A stretch of 64,000 bases of DNA from Halalkaliarchaeum desulfuricum (GTDB lineage: Archaea; Halobacteriota; Halobacteria; Halobacteriales; Haloferacaceae). The notes under the pieces were generated by a model. That model did no database searches and had not been told where the DNA came from. It saw only the letters and a program-made list of their open reading frames with translations. The stretch's first letter is position 1; every line of letters starts with the position of its first letter. Positions 35,881 through 42,920 of the stretch are shown in pieces. The position numbers and the translations under genes are program-made. The DNA is taken from assembly GCF_002952775.1 (NCBI RefSeq), contig NZ_CP025066.1:2170001-2234000 (forward strand), given 5' to 3'.

Positions 35881-36377
35881 CGACGTTCACGCTGATCGCC
35901 GCGGTGGCGGAAAACGGCGTCATCGGCGACGGGGGCGGGATCCCGTGGGAGCATCCCGAGGACCTCCGGCGGTTCAAGCGCCTCACGACCGGTCATCCGG
36001 TGGTGCTTGGCCGGCGGACCTACGAGGGGATCGAAGCCAGGCTCGGCGGACCGCTTCCCGACCGGCGAAACGTCGTCCTCTCGCGATCGAATCCGGACGT
36101 CCCCGCAGAGGTGCTCGTCGCCGAGTCGATCGAGGAGGCGGTCGACATCGCCGAGGCGGCGGCCGACGAGATGGGCGTCTCGGAGGTGTACGTCGCCGGC
36201 GGGGAGACGATCTACGAGGCGTTCCTTCCGCGGGCCGACCGCATGGAGTTGACCGAAATCCACGAGGCTCACGAGGGAGATACCCGGTTCCCGTCGTGGG
36301 AGCGCGACGAATGGACGGAGGTCGAACGGGACGATCGGGAGGACCTCTCGTTCGTGACGTACGAACGGCGGTCGTAG
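35877..36377 (+). CDS. folA: Dihydrofolate reductase
   Basis: A 166-residue DHFR. The N-terminal block LIAAVAENGVIGDGGGIPWE includes the Met20-loop equivalent. EDLRRFKRLTTGHPVVLGRR and RRNVVLSRS line the cofactor site, and EVYVAGGETIYEAFLP is the conserved GG motif. It regenerates tetrahydrofolate from the dihydrofolate made by ThyA, encoded by the overlapping gene upstream. Haloarchaeal DHFRs are often named HdrA/HdrB. Confidence 0.93.
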   Translation: MTTFTLIAAVAENGVIGDGGGIPWEHPEDLRRFKRLTTGHPVVLGRRTYEGIEARLGGPLPDRRNVVLSRSNPDVPAEVLVAESIEEAVDIAEAAADEMGVSEVYVAGGETIYEAFLPRADRMELTEIHEAHEGDTRFPSWERDEWTEVERDDREDLSFVTYERRS

Positions 36378-36472
36378 ACGGCAGCGTTTCACCTCAGAGA
36401 CGCCCTGGAGGACTGGCAGGTGTCGTGCCGATTCGCGAGGCTTTTTCACCGCGGCAGCCATAGCCATCTTCG

Positions 36473-36529
36473 ATGACCGAACAGACGGCCGGATCACTGT
36501 CGTCGAGAATCCAGGAGGACGGACGATGA
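36473..36529 (+). other. Possible 18-codon leader ORF overlapping the proteasome start
   Basis: An ATG at 36473 opens an 18-codon frame (MTEQTAGSLSSRIQEDGR) whose TGA overlaps the proteasome ATG at 36526 as ATGA. A TATA-like ctttttca (36441-36448) lies about 28 nt before this small frame, so the message may begin with it. It could be an uORF, or just chance. Confidence 0.2.
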
Positions 36530-37311
36530 GAGGCAACGACCAGCAGGCGTACGACCGCGGTACGTCGCTTTTCTCGCCCGACGGGCGGATCTACCAGGTC
36601 GAGTACGCCCGCGAGGCGGTCTCGCGTGGCGCGCCGAGCGTCGGGATCCGGACACCCGAAGGCGTCGTGCTGGCAGCGCTGGCACAGCCCTCCTCGGAGC
36701 TGATGGAGGCCGAGAGCATCGAGAAGCTCCACAAGCTGGACGATCACGTGGGGACGACGAACGCCGGCCACGTGGCCGACGCGCGGAACCTGATCGACTA
36801 CGCGCGACGGTTCGCCCAGGGGAACCAGCTGCGATACGGCGAGCCGGTCGGTGTCGAGGCGCTGACGAAACACGTCACCGACTACATCCAGGAGAACACC
36901 CAGATGGGCGGCACTCGGCCGTTCGGGGCTGCCCTCTTGATCGGCGGGATCGAGGACGGCAACCCGCGGCTGTTCAGCGCCGACCCCTCGGGGACACCCC
37001 ACGAGTGGCGAGCGACCGTTATCGGCGCCGACAGAAGTGAGATTCAGTCGCTCCTCGAAGACGAGTGGGACGAGGAACTCACGCTCGAAGACGGGATCGA
37101 ACTTGCGGTTCGGGCGCTGCAGGTCCGCTCCGAGGAACTCGAAGCCGAGCACGTGAACCTGGTAACAGTGACGCCCGAGGAGGGCTACCGCCAGTGTCCC
37201 GTCGAGGACGTCCAAGACGTGCTCGATCGGATCCTGGAGGACGACGGCGAAGGCGACGAGGAAGACGGCGAAGGCGACGAAGACGAAGCTAGCGACGACA
37301 CCGAGGAGTAA
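36526..37311 (+). CDS. psmA: Proteasome subunit alpha (alpha2/PsmC-like paralogue)
   Basis: The 261-residue alpha-type subunit starts MRGNDQQAYDRGTSLFSPDG. The H0 helix and the RIYQVEYAREAVSRGAPSVG gate segment are those of 20S alpha rings. ESIEKLHKLDDHVGTTNAGH and GGTRPFGAALLIGGIEDG are standard. Alpha subunits form the outer gated rings and have no protease activity. The N-terminal NDQQAYDRGTSLF resembles the second alpha paralogue of Haloferax more than PsmA. The C-terminus carries a very acidic low-complexity tail of about 25 residues (DDGEGDEEDGEGDEDEAS). The symbol denotes the family. Confidence 0.88.
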   Translation: MRGNDQQAYDRGTSLFSPDGRIYQVEYAREAVSRGAPSVGIRTPEGVVLAALAQPSSELMEAESIEKLHKLDDHVGTTNAGHVADARNLIDYARRFAQGNQLRYGEPVGVEALTKHVTDYIQENTQMGGTRPFGAALLIGGIEDGNPRLFSADPSGTPHEWRATVIGADRSEIQSLLEDEWDEELTLEDGIELAVRALQVRSEELEAEHVNLVTVTPEEGYRQCPVEDVQDVLDRILEDDGEGDEEDGEGDEDEASDDTEE

Positions 37312-37367
37312 CCGGCCCGTTCCGCCGACTGCGATGATTTTACGCCCCCGGGAGGCGACCCGTGGGT

Positions 37368-38537
37368 ATGCACCTTCTGTATGGCGGCCACGTGGCCGAC
37401 GCGTCGGGAACGAGGCGTGCCGACGTCGCGATCGAGGACGGACGAATATCCGCGATCGGCACGAAAGACCCCGCACTCGATGAAGAAAACGCCGAGACTG
37501 TAACGGACGTCTCCGGCGGGTATATCGCGCCGGGACTGATCGACAGCCACGTCCACCTGCCGATGGACGGCCGTCCGGACGTCGAGGAGTACCTCGATGA
37601 CACGGCGTACATGGCCTCCTACCGCACGGCCGAGAACCTGCAGACAGCGCTTTCGGCGGGCGTTACCACGGCACGGGATCTCGGGTCGCGGGATACGTTG
37701 GCGATCGACGCCGCCGCGGCCGTCGCGGAGGGAACGGTCGATGGGCCGACGGTGGTGCCCGCAGGCGAAAACGTCGTAATGACTGGCGGTCACGGCTACT
37801 GGTTCGGCCGGGAGGCCGACGGTCCGGCCGAGGTGCGGAAGGCCGTCCGCGAGCAGCTCAAGGCCGGCGCCGAGGTGATCAAGTGCATGGCAACCGGCGG
37901 CGTGTTGACCAGCGGCGCCCGGACCGGCGCGCCGGAGTTGACTCCCGACGAACTCGAGGCACTCGTCGAGACGGCGAGTGCGAAGGGCGTACCGACGGCG
38001 GCCCACGCCCACGGCGACCGCGGGATCGAAAACGCGGTCCAGGCTGGGATCACAAGCATCGAGCATGGGACGTTTATGAGCCGCGGGACGGCGGAGTTGA
38101 TGGCCGATCGGGGAACATATTGGGTGCCGACCGCGAGCGCCCTGCGGGGGATCGTCGAGCATGGCGTCGAGTCGGGAATCCCCGGGGAGGCAGTCGAGAA
38201 GGCCGAAAAGGCGGCCGAGGCGTTCGGGACCGCATTCGAGAACGCGCTGTCTGCGGGCGTCCGGGTGGCGATGGGGACCGACGCCGGGACCCCGTTCAAC
38301 TTCTTCGGTGACATTCCGAGGGAGCTTTCATACATGGTCGAGTACGGGATGAGCCCCGAGACGACACTGGAGGCGGCGACTGTCAACGCCGCAGAGCTGC
38401 TTGGACTGGAGGACGTCGGTCGCGTGGAGTCGGGGTATCGGGCCAATCTGGTGGTGCTCGAAGCGGATCCGAACGCGGATGCGACGGCGTGGCAGTCCCC
38501 GACGGAAGTTTATAAAAGCGGGTCGAAGGTCCGGTGA
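37368..38537 (+). CDS. Amidohydrolase-superfamily metal-dependent hydrolase
   Basis: A 389-residue TIM-barrel hydrolase. The metal-binding HxH is in PGLIDSHVHLPMDG, the bridging Lys region in EVIKCMATGGVLTSGA, His ligands in AAHAHGDRG and SIEHGTFM, and the final Asp in AMGTDAGTPFNFFG. The layout is that of imidazolonepropionase-like / Xaa-Pro-dipeptidase-type amidohydrolases, but the substrate is not predictable. ATG 37368 is chosen over GTG 37362 because a TATA-like gattttac (37336-37343) is centred 29 nt upstream. The gene ends about 118 nt before tRNA-Glu. Confidence 0.85.
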   Translation: MHLLYGGHVADASGTRRADVAIEDGRISAIGTKDPALDEENAETVTDVSGGYIAPGLIDSHVHLPMDGRPDVEEYLDDTAYMASYRTAENLQTALSAGVTTARDLGSRDTLAIDAAAAVAEGTVDGPTVVPAGENVVMTGGHGYWFGREADGPAEVRKAVREQLKAGAEVIKCMATGGVLTSGARTGAPELTPDELEALVETASAKGVPTAAHAHGDRGIENAVQAGITSIEHGTFMSRGTAELMADRGTYWVPTASALRGIVEHGVESGIPGEAVEKAEKAAEAFGTAFENALSAGVRVAMGTDAGTPFNFFGDIPRELSYMVEYGMSPETTLEAATVNAAELLGLEDVGRVESGYRANLVVLEADPNADATAWQSPTEVYKSGSKVR

Positions 38538-38655
38538 GGTGCGAGCGGGGTCAGATCGCGGTGGAACGAAGGTGACTGACCGCACGGCGGCGGCGAAACG
38601 GAAGCGTTTTAGGGGTCACATCGCTACTCGCTATTGCGTTCGAGAGAACGTGGAC

Positions 38656-38730
38656 GCTCCGATAGTGTAGTCCGGCCAATCATATTGCCCTCTCGAGGCA
38701 ATGACCGGGGTTCGAATCCCCGTCGGAGCA
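38656..38730 (+). tRNA. tRNA-Glu (anticodon CTC)
   Basis: This 75-nt cloverleaf has acceptor gctccga pairing with tcggagc, anticodon stem ttgcc/ggcaa enclosing loop ctctcga (anticodon CTC, read as Glu), and T arm cgggg-ttcgaat-ccccg. No intron is visible, and CCA is not encoded (discriminator a, then cttc). It marks the left edge of the integrase-bearing accessory island, since tRNA genes are the usual archaeal integration targets. Confidence 0.93.
38686..38704 (+). other. Candidate recombination core in tRNA-Glu anticodon arm
   Basis: The 19-mer tgccctctcgaggcaatga within the anticodon arm recurs exactly as its reverse complement at 41861-41879, on the far side of the two recombinase genes. 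A core in the anticodon region is normal for archaeal tyrosine integrases. The inverted orientation is not what simple integration leaves. Confidence 0.4.
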
Positions 38731-38958
38731 CTTCACCCCGTCGCCTTCTTTTGGTTTTCGGTCGTGACTAACCCGAGGTAAACGTATGTTCGAAGGCAAT
38801 ACGATTCGACGGGACGTATCGACCCCGACGCTTGCAGGCGATTCACGTCTCAAGCGTGAAATAAAAGGCATCGAAACTCGACGGGAAAATTCCGGTTGTG
38901 TCTGGCGATCGCCCAAATTCGTGGGCAATCACCCGGGTTCCCGAACGGAGGGTCGCCA

Positions 38959-40086
38959 ATGACTCCTGCTGCCGGGAACTCCGACCAGTTCGACGAGATC
39001 ACCGTCATCACCGAACCAGTTCGCAACCAACTCACCGACCGGCAGCTCCTCGATTACCGAACCGAGCGGGAGGACTGTCTGGACTGGCTGTTGACGTTTG
39101 GGAAAAACCCGGAGAAAGCCGAGGGATACGCGGTAACGACGGTGTCGAACCGTGCGTATCGCATGGACCAGTTCTACAGGTGGGTGTGGCAGGAAACCGA
39201 CGGCTATACGTCGACCATTACGATCGATCACGCCGACACGTACCTCAAACACCTTGCCCGGCAGGATACGACGAACGAGCACAAGGACACGTGTCGGAAG
39301 GCGTTGATGATGCTGTACAAGTGGCGCCACCACGAGCGGGGTGGTGATCCTTGGGAGCCATCCATCACGTTCACGCGGCGGAACCAGACGACCACACCCC
39401 GCGATTACCTGATGCAAGCGGAACGTCGGAAGGTGCGGGAGGCTGCACTCGAATACGGCAGTATCCCGAGTTTCGATAGCGTCCACGGGGAGAAACGCGA
39501 GCGGTGGAAGCGGTACCTCGCACAGCGGTGGGAAAAGCCGAAATCAGAACTCTCGCGAGACGATTGGGAACGCGCGAACAATTGGAAGATCGCGTCACTT
39601 ACGTGGGCGAGTCTCGACGCCGCTTTGCGTCCGATCGAAGTCGAGCGAGCGAAAACCTCGTGGGTGGATACGGAAAACGGCGTGCTTCGAATCCCGCGAG
39701 AAGACGCATCGAAGAATTCCGAACCCTGGGTCGTCGGCCTGAAGACCCAGACGAGCAAGATGCTCGATCGGTGGGAAACCCAACGCGACACTATCGCGCA
39801 GTACGACGACACGGATTCCCTGTGGTTGACTCGTGAGGGAAACCCGTACGGGTCGGCCGCGTTACGAACGGTGCTTCACCGGTTGTGCGACATCGCCGGG
39901 ATCGATATCGAAAACCGGAAAATGAGTTGGTACTCGATACGTCACTCAACTGGGACGTACATGGCTCGAGAAGAAGATTTGGCAGCTGCGCAGTCTCAAC
40001 TCAGGCATCTCGACCCGAAAAGCACCATGAAATATGACCAGGTACCTGTCGAAAATCGGAAAAATGCGTTAGATAGAATGGGATGA
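38959..40086 (+). CDS. Tyrosine recombinase/integrase (catalytic set present)
   Basis: From ATG 38959 the protein has 375 residues. The N-terminal half is an SAM-like core-binding domain (DWLLTFGKNPEKAEGYAVTT). The catalytic half shows Arg I at R224 (AALRPIEVERAK), a YxxR box at 325-328 (WYSIRHSTGTYM; most relatives have HxxR), H350 (QLRHLDPKST) and the nucleophile Y359 (MKYDQV). It lies 229 nt after tRNA-Glu, the expected place for an island integrase, and converges on a second, related recombinase with a 65-bp gap. The N-terminal extension possible from 38896 adds 21 residues without family character. Confidence 0.85.
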   Translation: MTPAAGNSDQFDEITVITEPVRNQLTDRQLLDYRTEREDCLDWLLTFGKNPEKAEGYAVTTVSNRAYRMDQFYRWVWQETDGYTSTITIDHADTYLKHLARQDTTNEHKDTCRKALMMLYKWRHHERGGDPWEPSITFTRRNQTTTPRDYLMQAERRKVREAALEYGSIPSFDSVHGEKRERWKRYLAQRWEKPKSELSRDDWERANNWKIASLTWASLDAALRPIEVERAKTSWVDTENGVLRIPREDASKNSEPWVVGLKTQTSKMLDRWETQRDTIAQYDDTDSLWLTREGNPYGSAALRTVLHRLCDIAGIDIENRKMSWYSIRHSTGTYMAREEDLAAAQSQLRHLDPKSTMKYDQVPVENRKNALDRMG

Positions 40087-40151
40087 GTGGCCTACCGATT
40101 TCCGACTGAAAGCCCGTGGAATGACGGTGAATACCGCTCCTCTGGGTGACG

Positions 40152-41504
40152 TCACTCGTCGATGTCCTCGAGGATTTTTCTGGTGATGTCGACCCGGCCT
40201 TTTGTGGTATCCGGGATTTCCGCATCGACGTGCGCGGTGGAGTCACTGGTCGGCGTCACAACGTCTGTCGACCCGATACTAGTGAAGTCGCCCGTCACTG
40301 TCTCAGTCGATTGGCGATCGCCCGGTTCGGCATACGGATCGTATTCGGGGTCTGCAGCGGATTTATTTGCTTTCTCGTGGGTTGTATTGACGCGTTTGAC
40401 GAGTTTCGGCACTGGCGTCTTGTCGTAGCCTTTCGTCGATTTCTCGAGTAAGTGCCGGAGTTGGTCGTTCGCTTCCGAGAGGTCTCCTTCTTCTTTGACG
40501 TTAGTGCCCATGGTGTACCGGATACTGTACCACTTGATCTCCCTCCCGTCGGTCGGGATGTCGGCTTCCTCACAGAGTCGTCGAATCAGGTAGCACAGGT
40601 TCCCGGAATCGTACGGGTTGCCGCGTTGATTGAGCCACAGGTTCGACGTGTCGTCGTATTTGCTGAGTTGCTTGCGTTTTTCGAGCCAGGTTTCCAAGGC
40701 GCCTGCGCTCACGTCGGCGAGTACCGCGGTTTCTTTTTCCCGCTGCTTGCAGGCGATTTCACGTGGAATGGTCAGCGTTTGCTTGTGCGGGTCGTACCAG
40801 TCCGGTTGTGCTTGCGCGATCTCGACCGGCGTTAACCCGGCGTCATACCCGACGGTGACTAGCGAGTATATGTGTGTGCTGCGGTCGGCGCGACGCCACT
40901 CCGCCGGGCCGATCTCCGCTTTCGGGATGCCGAGTTGTTGGGCGACGCGTGCGGAGAGTCGATCACGCCTGTCCGGTGGTGTTTCCTGGTACTCCGGCAG
41001 TGCCGTGTACGTCTCGGCTGCCTTGAACAACCGACCTAGTTCGTCGTATTCTAACCTATACGGTTTCGTCGGTCTGTTGTCTTTGAACTTTACTGGTGGG
41101 TCCCATTCGTGTTCTCGGTGGCCTGCATCGAGTCGCCAGTTGAAGTACGCTCGTATCGAATTGGAATTCTTGCGCTTGGATGACTCATCGTATGGGTCGC
41201 CGTTCCGCTTGGTGATTTCGTCACGGTCGAGAGCGTGGATGTATTCGTCTGCTTGGTGGCCGGTGATTGGCAATGGATCGTCTGGGTCGTTCGTTTCGAG
41301 GATGCGTCGGTGGATGCGATCGACTCGTTTCACGTAGTTCTTGGCAGTGCGTTCCTGGAGGGGTTTGTGGCGATTCGGGTTTTTCCCTTTTGTCACCAGC
41401 CATCGATAAAAACTGTCGTAAGCGGCTTGCACTGTCTGTGCGTCAGTTCCGACGTTGGCTGCGAGTTTGTCCGTGATTTCGACCTCGTGTTCGGTTCGTG
41501 TCAT
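40152..41504 (-). CDS. Second tyrosine recombinase paralogue lacking the first catalytic Arg
   Basis: The protein has 450 residues from ATG 41504 (MTRTEHEVEI). It aligns through the catalytic half with the recombinase at 38959-40086: DDTSNLWLNQRGNPYDSGNL against DDTDSLWLTREGNPYGSAAL, WYSIRYTMGTNV against WYSIRHSTGTYM, and QLRHLLEKSTKGYDKTPVP against QLRHLDPKSTMKYDQVPVE. The box that should carry Arg I reads AGLTPVEIAQA, with T225 where the partner has R224. The second Arg, His and Tyr remain. It may be inactive in cleavage and serve as a directionality or accessory factor, or act on a different substrate. The C-terminal 60 residues are an acidic Ser/Thr-rich tail absent from the partner. Confidence 0.8.
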   Translation of the reverse strand: MTRTEHEVEITDKLAANVGTDAQTVQAAYDSFYRWLVTKGKNPNRHKPLQERTAKNYVKRVDRIHRRILETNDPDDPLPITGHQADEYIHALDRDEITKRNGDPYDESSKRKNSNSIRAYFNWRLDAGHREHEWDPPVKFKDNRPTKPYRLEYDELGRLFKAAETYTALPEYQETPPDRRDRLSARVAQQLGIPKAEIGPAEWRRADRSTHIYSLVTVGYDAGLTPVEIAQAQPDWYDPHKQTLTIPREIACKQREKETAVLADVSAGALETWLEKRKQLSKYDDTSNLWLNQRGNPYDSGNLCYLIRRLCEEADIPTDGREIKWYSIRYTMGTNVKEEGDLSEANDQLRHLLEKSTKGYDKTPVPKLVKRVNTTHEKANKSAADPEYDPYAEPGDRQSTETVTGDFTSIGSTDVVTPTSDSTAHVDAEIPDTTKGRVDITRKILEDIDE

Positions 41505-42158
41505 GAGAGGGAGGGGAACAGGCATATGAGCGATTTACTTAAAAACCCTCGTCAGTCAGGCAGTTGCGTAGCCGGTGATATCCATTAACGATTGGTCTGT
41601 CAGCCTCTCTATGGAGTTGTGCCTGGAGGGGTGTCGACGAGTAGGTACGCGTGAGGTTCGCCAGTTACGGGACGCTCGTCGCTGTCATCCATGGATTGCA
41701 GGGGGCGAATAACACTGATGCAGTTTTAGGGTCTCAGCCGAAATCCTGGTTGGGAGTTGTCCAGAATGGTCGCTCTCGGTGAGTGTCGTCGAACCGAAAC
41801 GGCAGGGTAGGTACCTCCAATCAATCGCTGAAAATTCCTTCTTGAGAGGTCTGGACGTACTCATTGCCTCGAGAGGGCATCATGCCCCTCGCGGGTTCGC
41901 ACCCGACCTCGCCGCATCTCTTGGTGCTGTCGCCCTCGGTTTCGGCCGTGTATCCTAATAATCTGCTTCGAGACACATAAAAGTCCCAGATAATTGCCTG
42001 CGCGGTCATTTCGACCCAACAGGATCACCGTCTGTCGGACCATTCACCAGGTTCAGTACTGCCTCAACGAGTATTGCTCAGTGTTCTCACCGCCACGTTC
42101 AGATTCCCGTTCGCTCACGCCGACGAGAATTCCCTATCGGACGCCACACTCCAGTCAG
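41505..42158. other. Gene-free segment between recombinases and the transposase-clamp pair
   Basis: No convincing coding sequence lies in these 654 bp. It holds the inverted copy of the tRNA core (41861-41879), a small hairpin gggcat-c-atgccc just after it, and cgggttcgcacccg (41892-41905), which looks like a degenerate tRNA T arm. No full cloverleaf can be folded. The left end of the transposase-clamp element should lie here or close by, but I found no inverted repeat matching the other side. Confidence 0.6.
41861..41879 (-). repeat. Inverted 19-bp copy of the tRNA-Glu anticodon arm
   Basis: The + strand reads tcattgcctcgagagggca, the exact reverse complement of 38686-38704. The match stops at both edges. 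It could be an att-like site for the adjacent recombinases or a remnant of another integration event. Confidence 0.6.
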
Positions 42159-42168
42159 TCAGTCAGTC
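42152..42168. repeat. Tetranucleotide repeat across the clamp-gene stop codon
   Basis: Four tandem copies of cagt plus c (GACT units on the coding strand) span the TGA of the PCNA-like gene. Slippage would change the last residues of the clamp. Confidence 0.85.
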
Positions 42169-42920
42169 GATTCGTTCAGGTCGATCGGCGGGTTGAGTCT
42201 GAGTTCCGTCGTGATCGGATACGCTCTGTGCGTCGTCTCGAACACCAGTGTATTTGCTGCATCAATAGCGAGGGAGAACCACGCGGCGCGCGATTTTACT
42301 GCTTCGTACATCGTTAGTAACCGATTGATGTCGTAGGACACGCTACAGACTCCGGCATCGTAGGCGTTGAGTTGCGGCTCTGACACCCAGTGTTCCATGC
42401 TGTCTACGTCCCCAACAGCGGAGAAACACACGACTGGGTCGTCATGACGCGTTTCGATTGTCAGTGCATTGCCGCAGAGATTGGCAGCGCGGAGACTCCG
42501 GGCGAGCGGTGTCGAATCCATCGGGAATATTGCCTCGACACGATGTTCTGGAGTGTCATCTGAGTCGTCGCGAGTTCTCACGCTTGCCTCGGCATATGGG
42601 TAACACCTATATTGCGAATCGGTTGTCTCAACCGTAACTCGCTCCGTTACGGGCGGTCCAGTAACCGTGGTCGGGTCGCTCGCTTCCAAGATCTCCAAAA
42701 ACGAGGACAGCGTCTGAATCTGTGTGCCTACTGCACCCTCCTGCGCGGACTCGGGTTCGTCATCTATGGCGACTGTGGCGGTGACACTCGCCGTTCGATC
42801 AGGCGTCAGGCCAGTGATGACGAGTTCGGTTTCTCTCCGAATGAACAATGCTTCGTTGATGATCTCTGATATCGGTTGGAGCGCGTCACGTAACGGTGCT
42901 GCCTGCAGTGTCACTTTCAT
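42159..42920 (-). CDS. Divergent PCNA-like DNA sliding clamp
   Basis: A 253-residue protein that follows archaeal PCNA along its length. The start LQAAPLRDALQPISEIINEA matches the first clamp helix, LVITGLTPDRTASVTATVAI the following strand pair, and SSFLEILEASD the domain-1 helix. FPMDSTPLARSLRAANLCGN corresponds to the domain-2 helix, and SVSYDINRLLTMYEAVKSRA plus ITTELRLNPPID to the last helix and strand. PCNA rings tether polymerases, ligases and nucleases to DNA. This copy is too divergent to be the housekeeping PCNA. Its start overlaps the upstream transposase stop by 4 nt (ATGA), so both are made together. Confidence 0.75.
   Translation of the reverse strand: MKVTLQAAPLRDALQPISEIINEALFIRRETELVITGLTPDRTASVTATVAIDDEPESAQEGAVGTQIQTLSSFLEILEASDPTTVTGPPVTERVTVETTDSQYRCYPYAEASVRTRDDSDDTPEHRVEAIFPMDSTPLARSLRAANLCGNALTIETRHDDPVVCFSAVGDVDSMEHWVSEPQLNAYDAGVCSVSYDINRLLTMYEAVKSRAAWFSLAIDAANTLVFETTHRAYPITTELRLNPPIDLNESTD

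Noticed and set aside
41861-41925. A second tRNA gene
   Set aside because: The anticodon-like loop lacks U33, no acceptor stem can be formed, and the T-loop consensus is broken; kept only as debris beside the inverted core.
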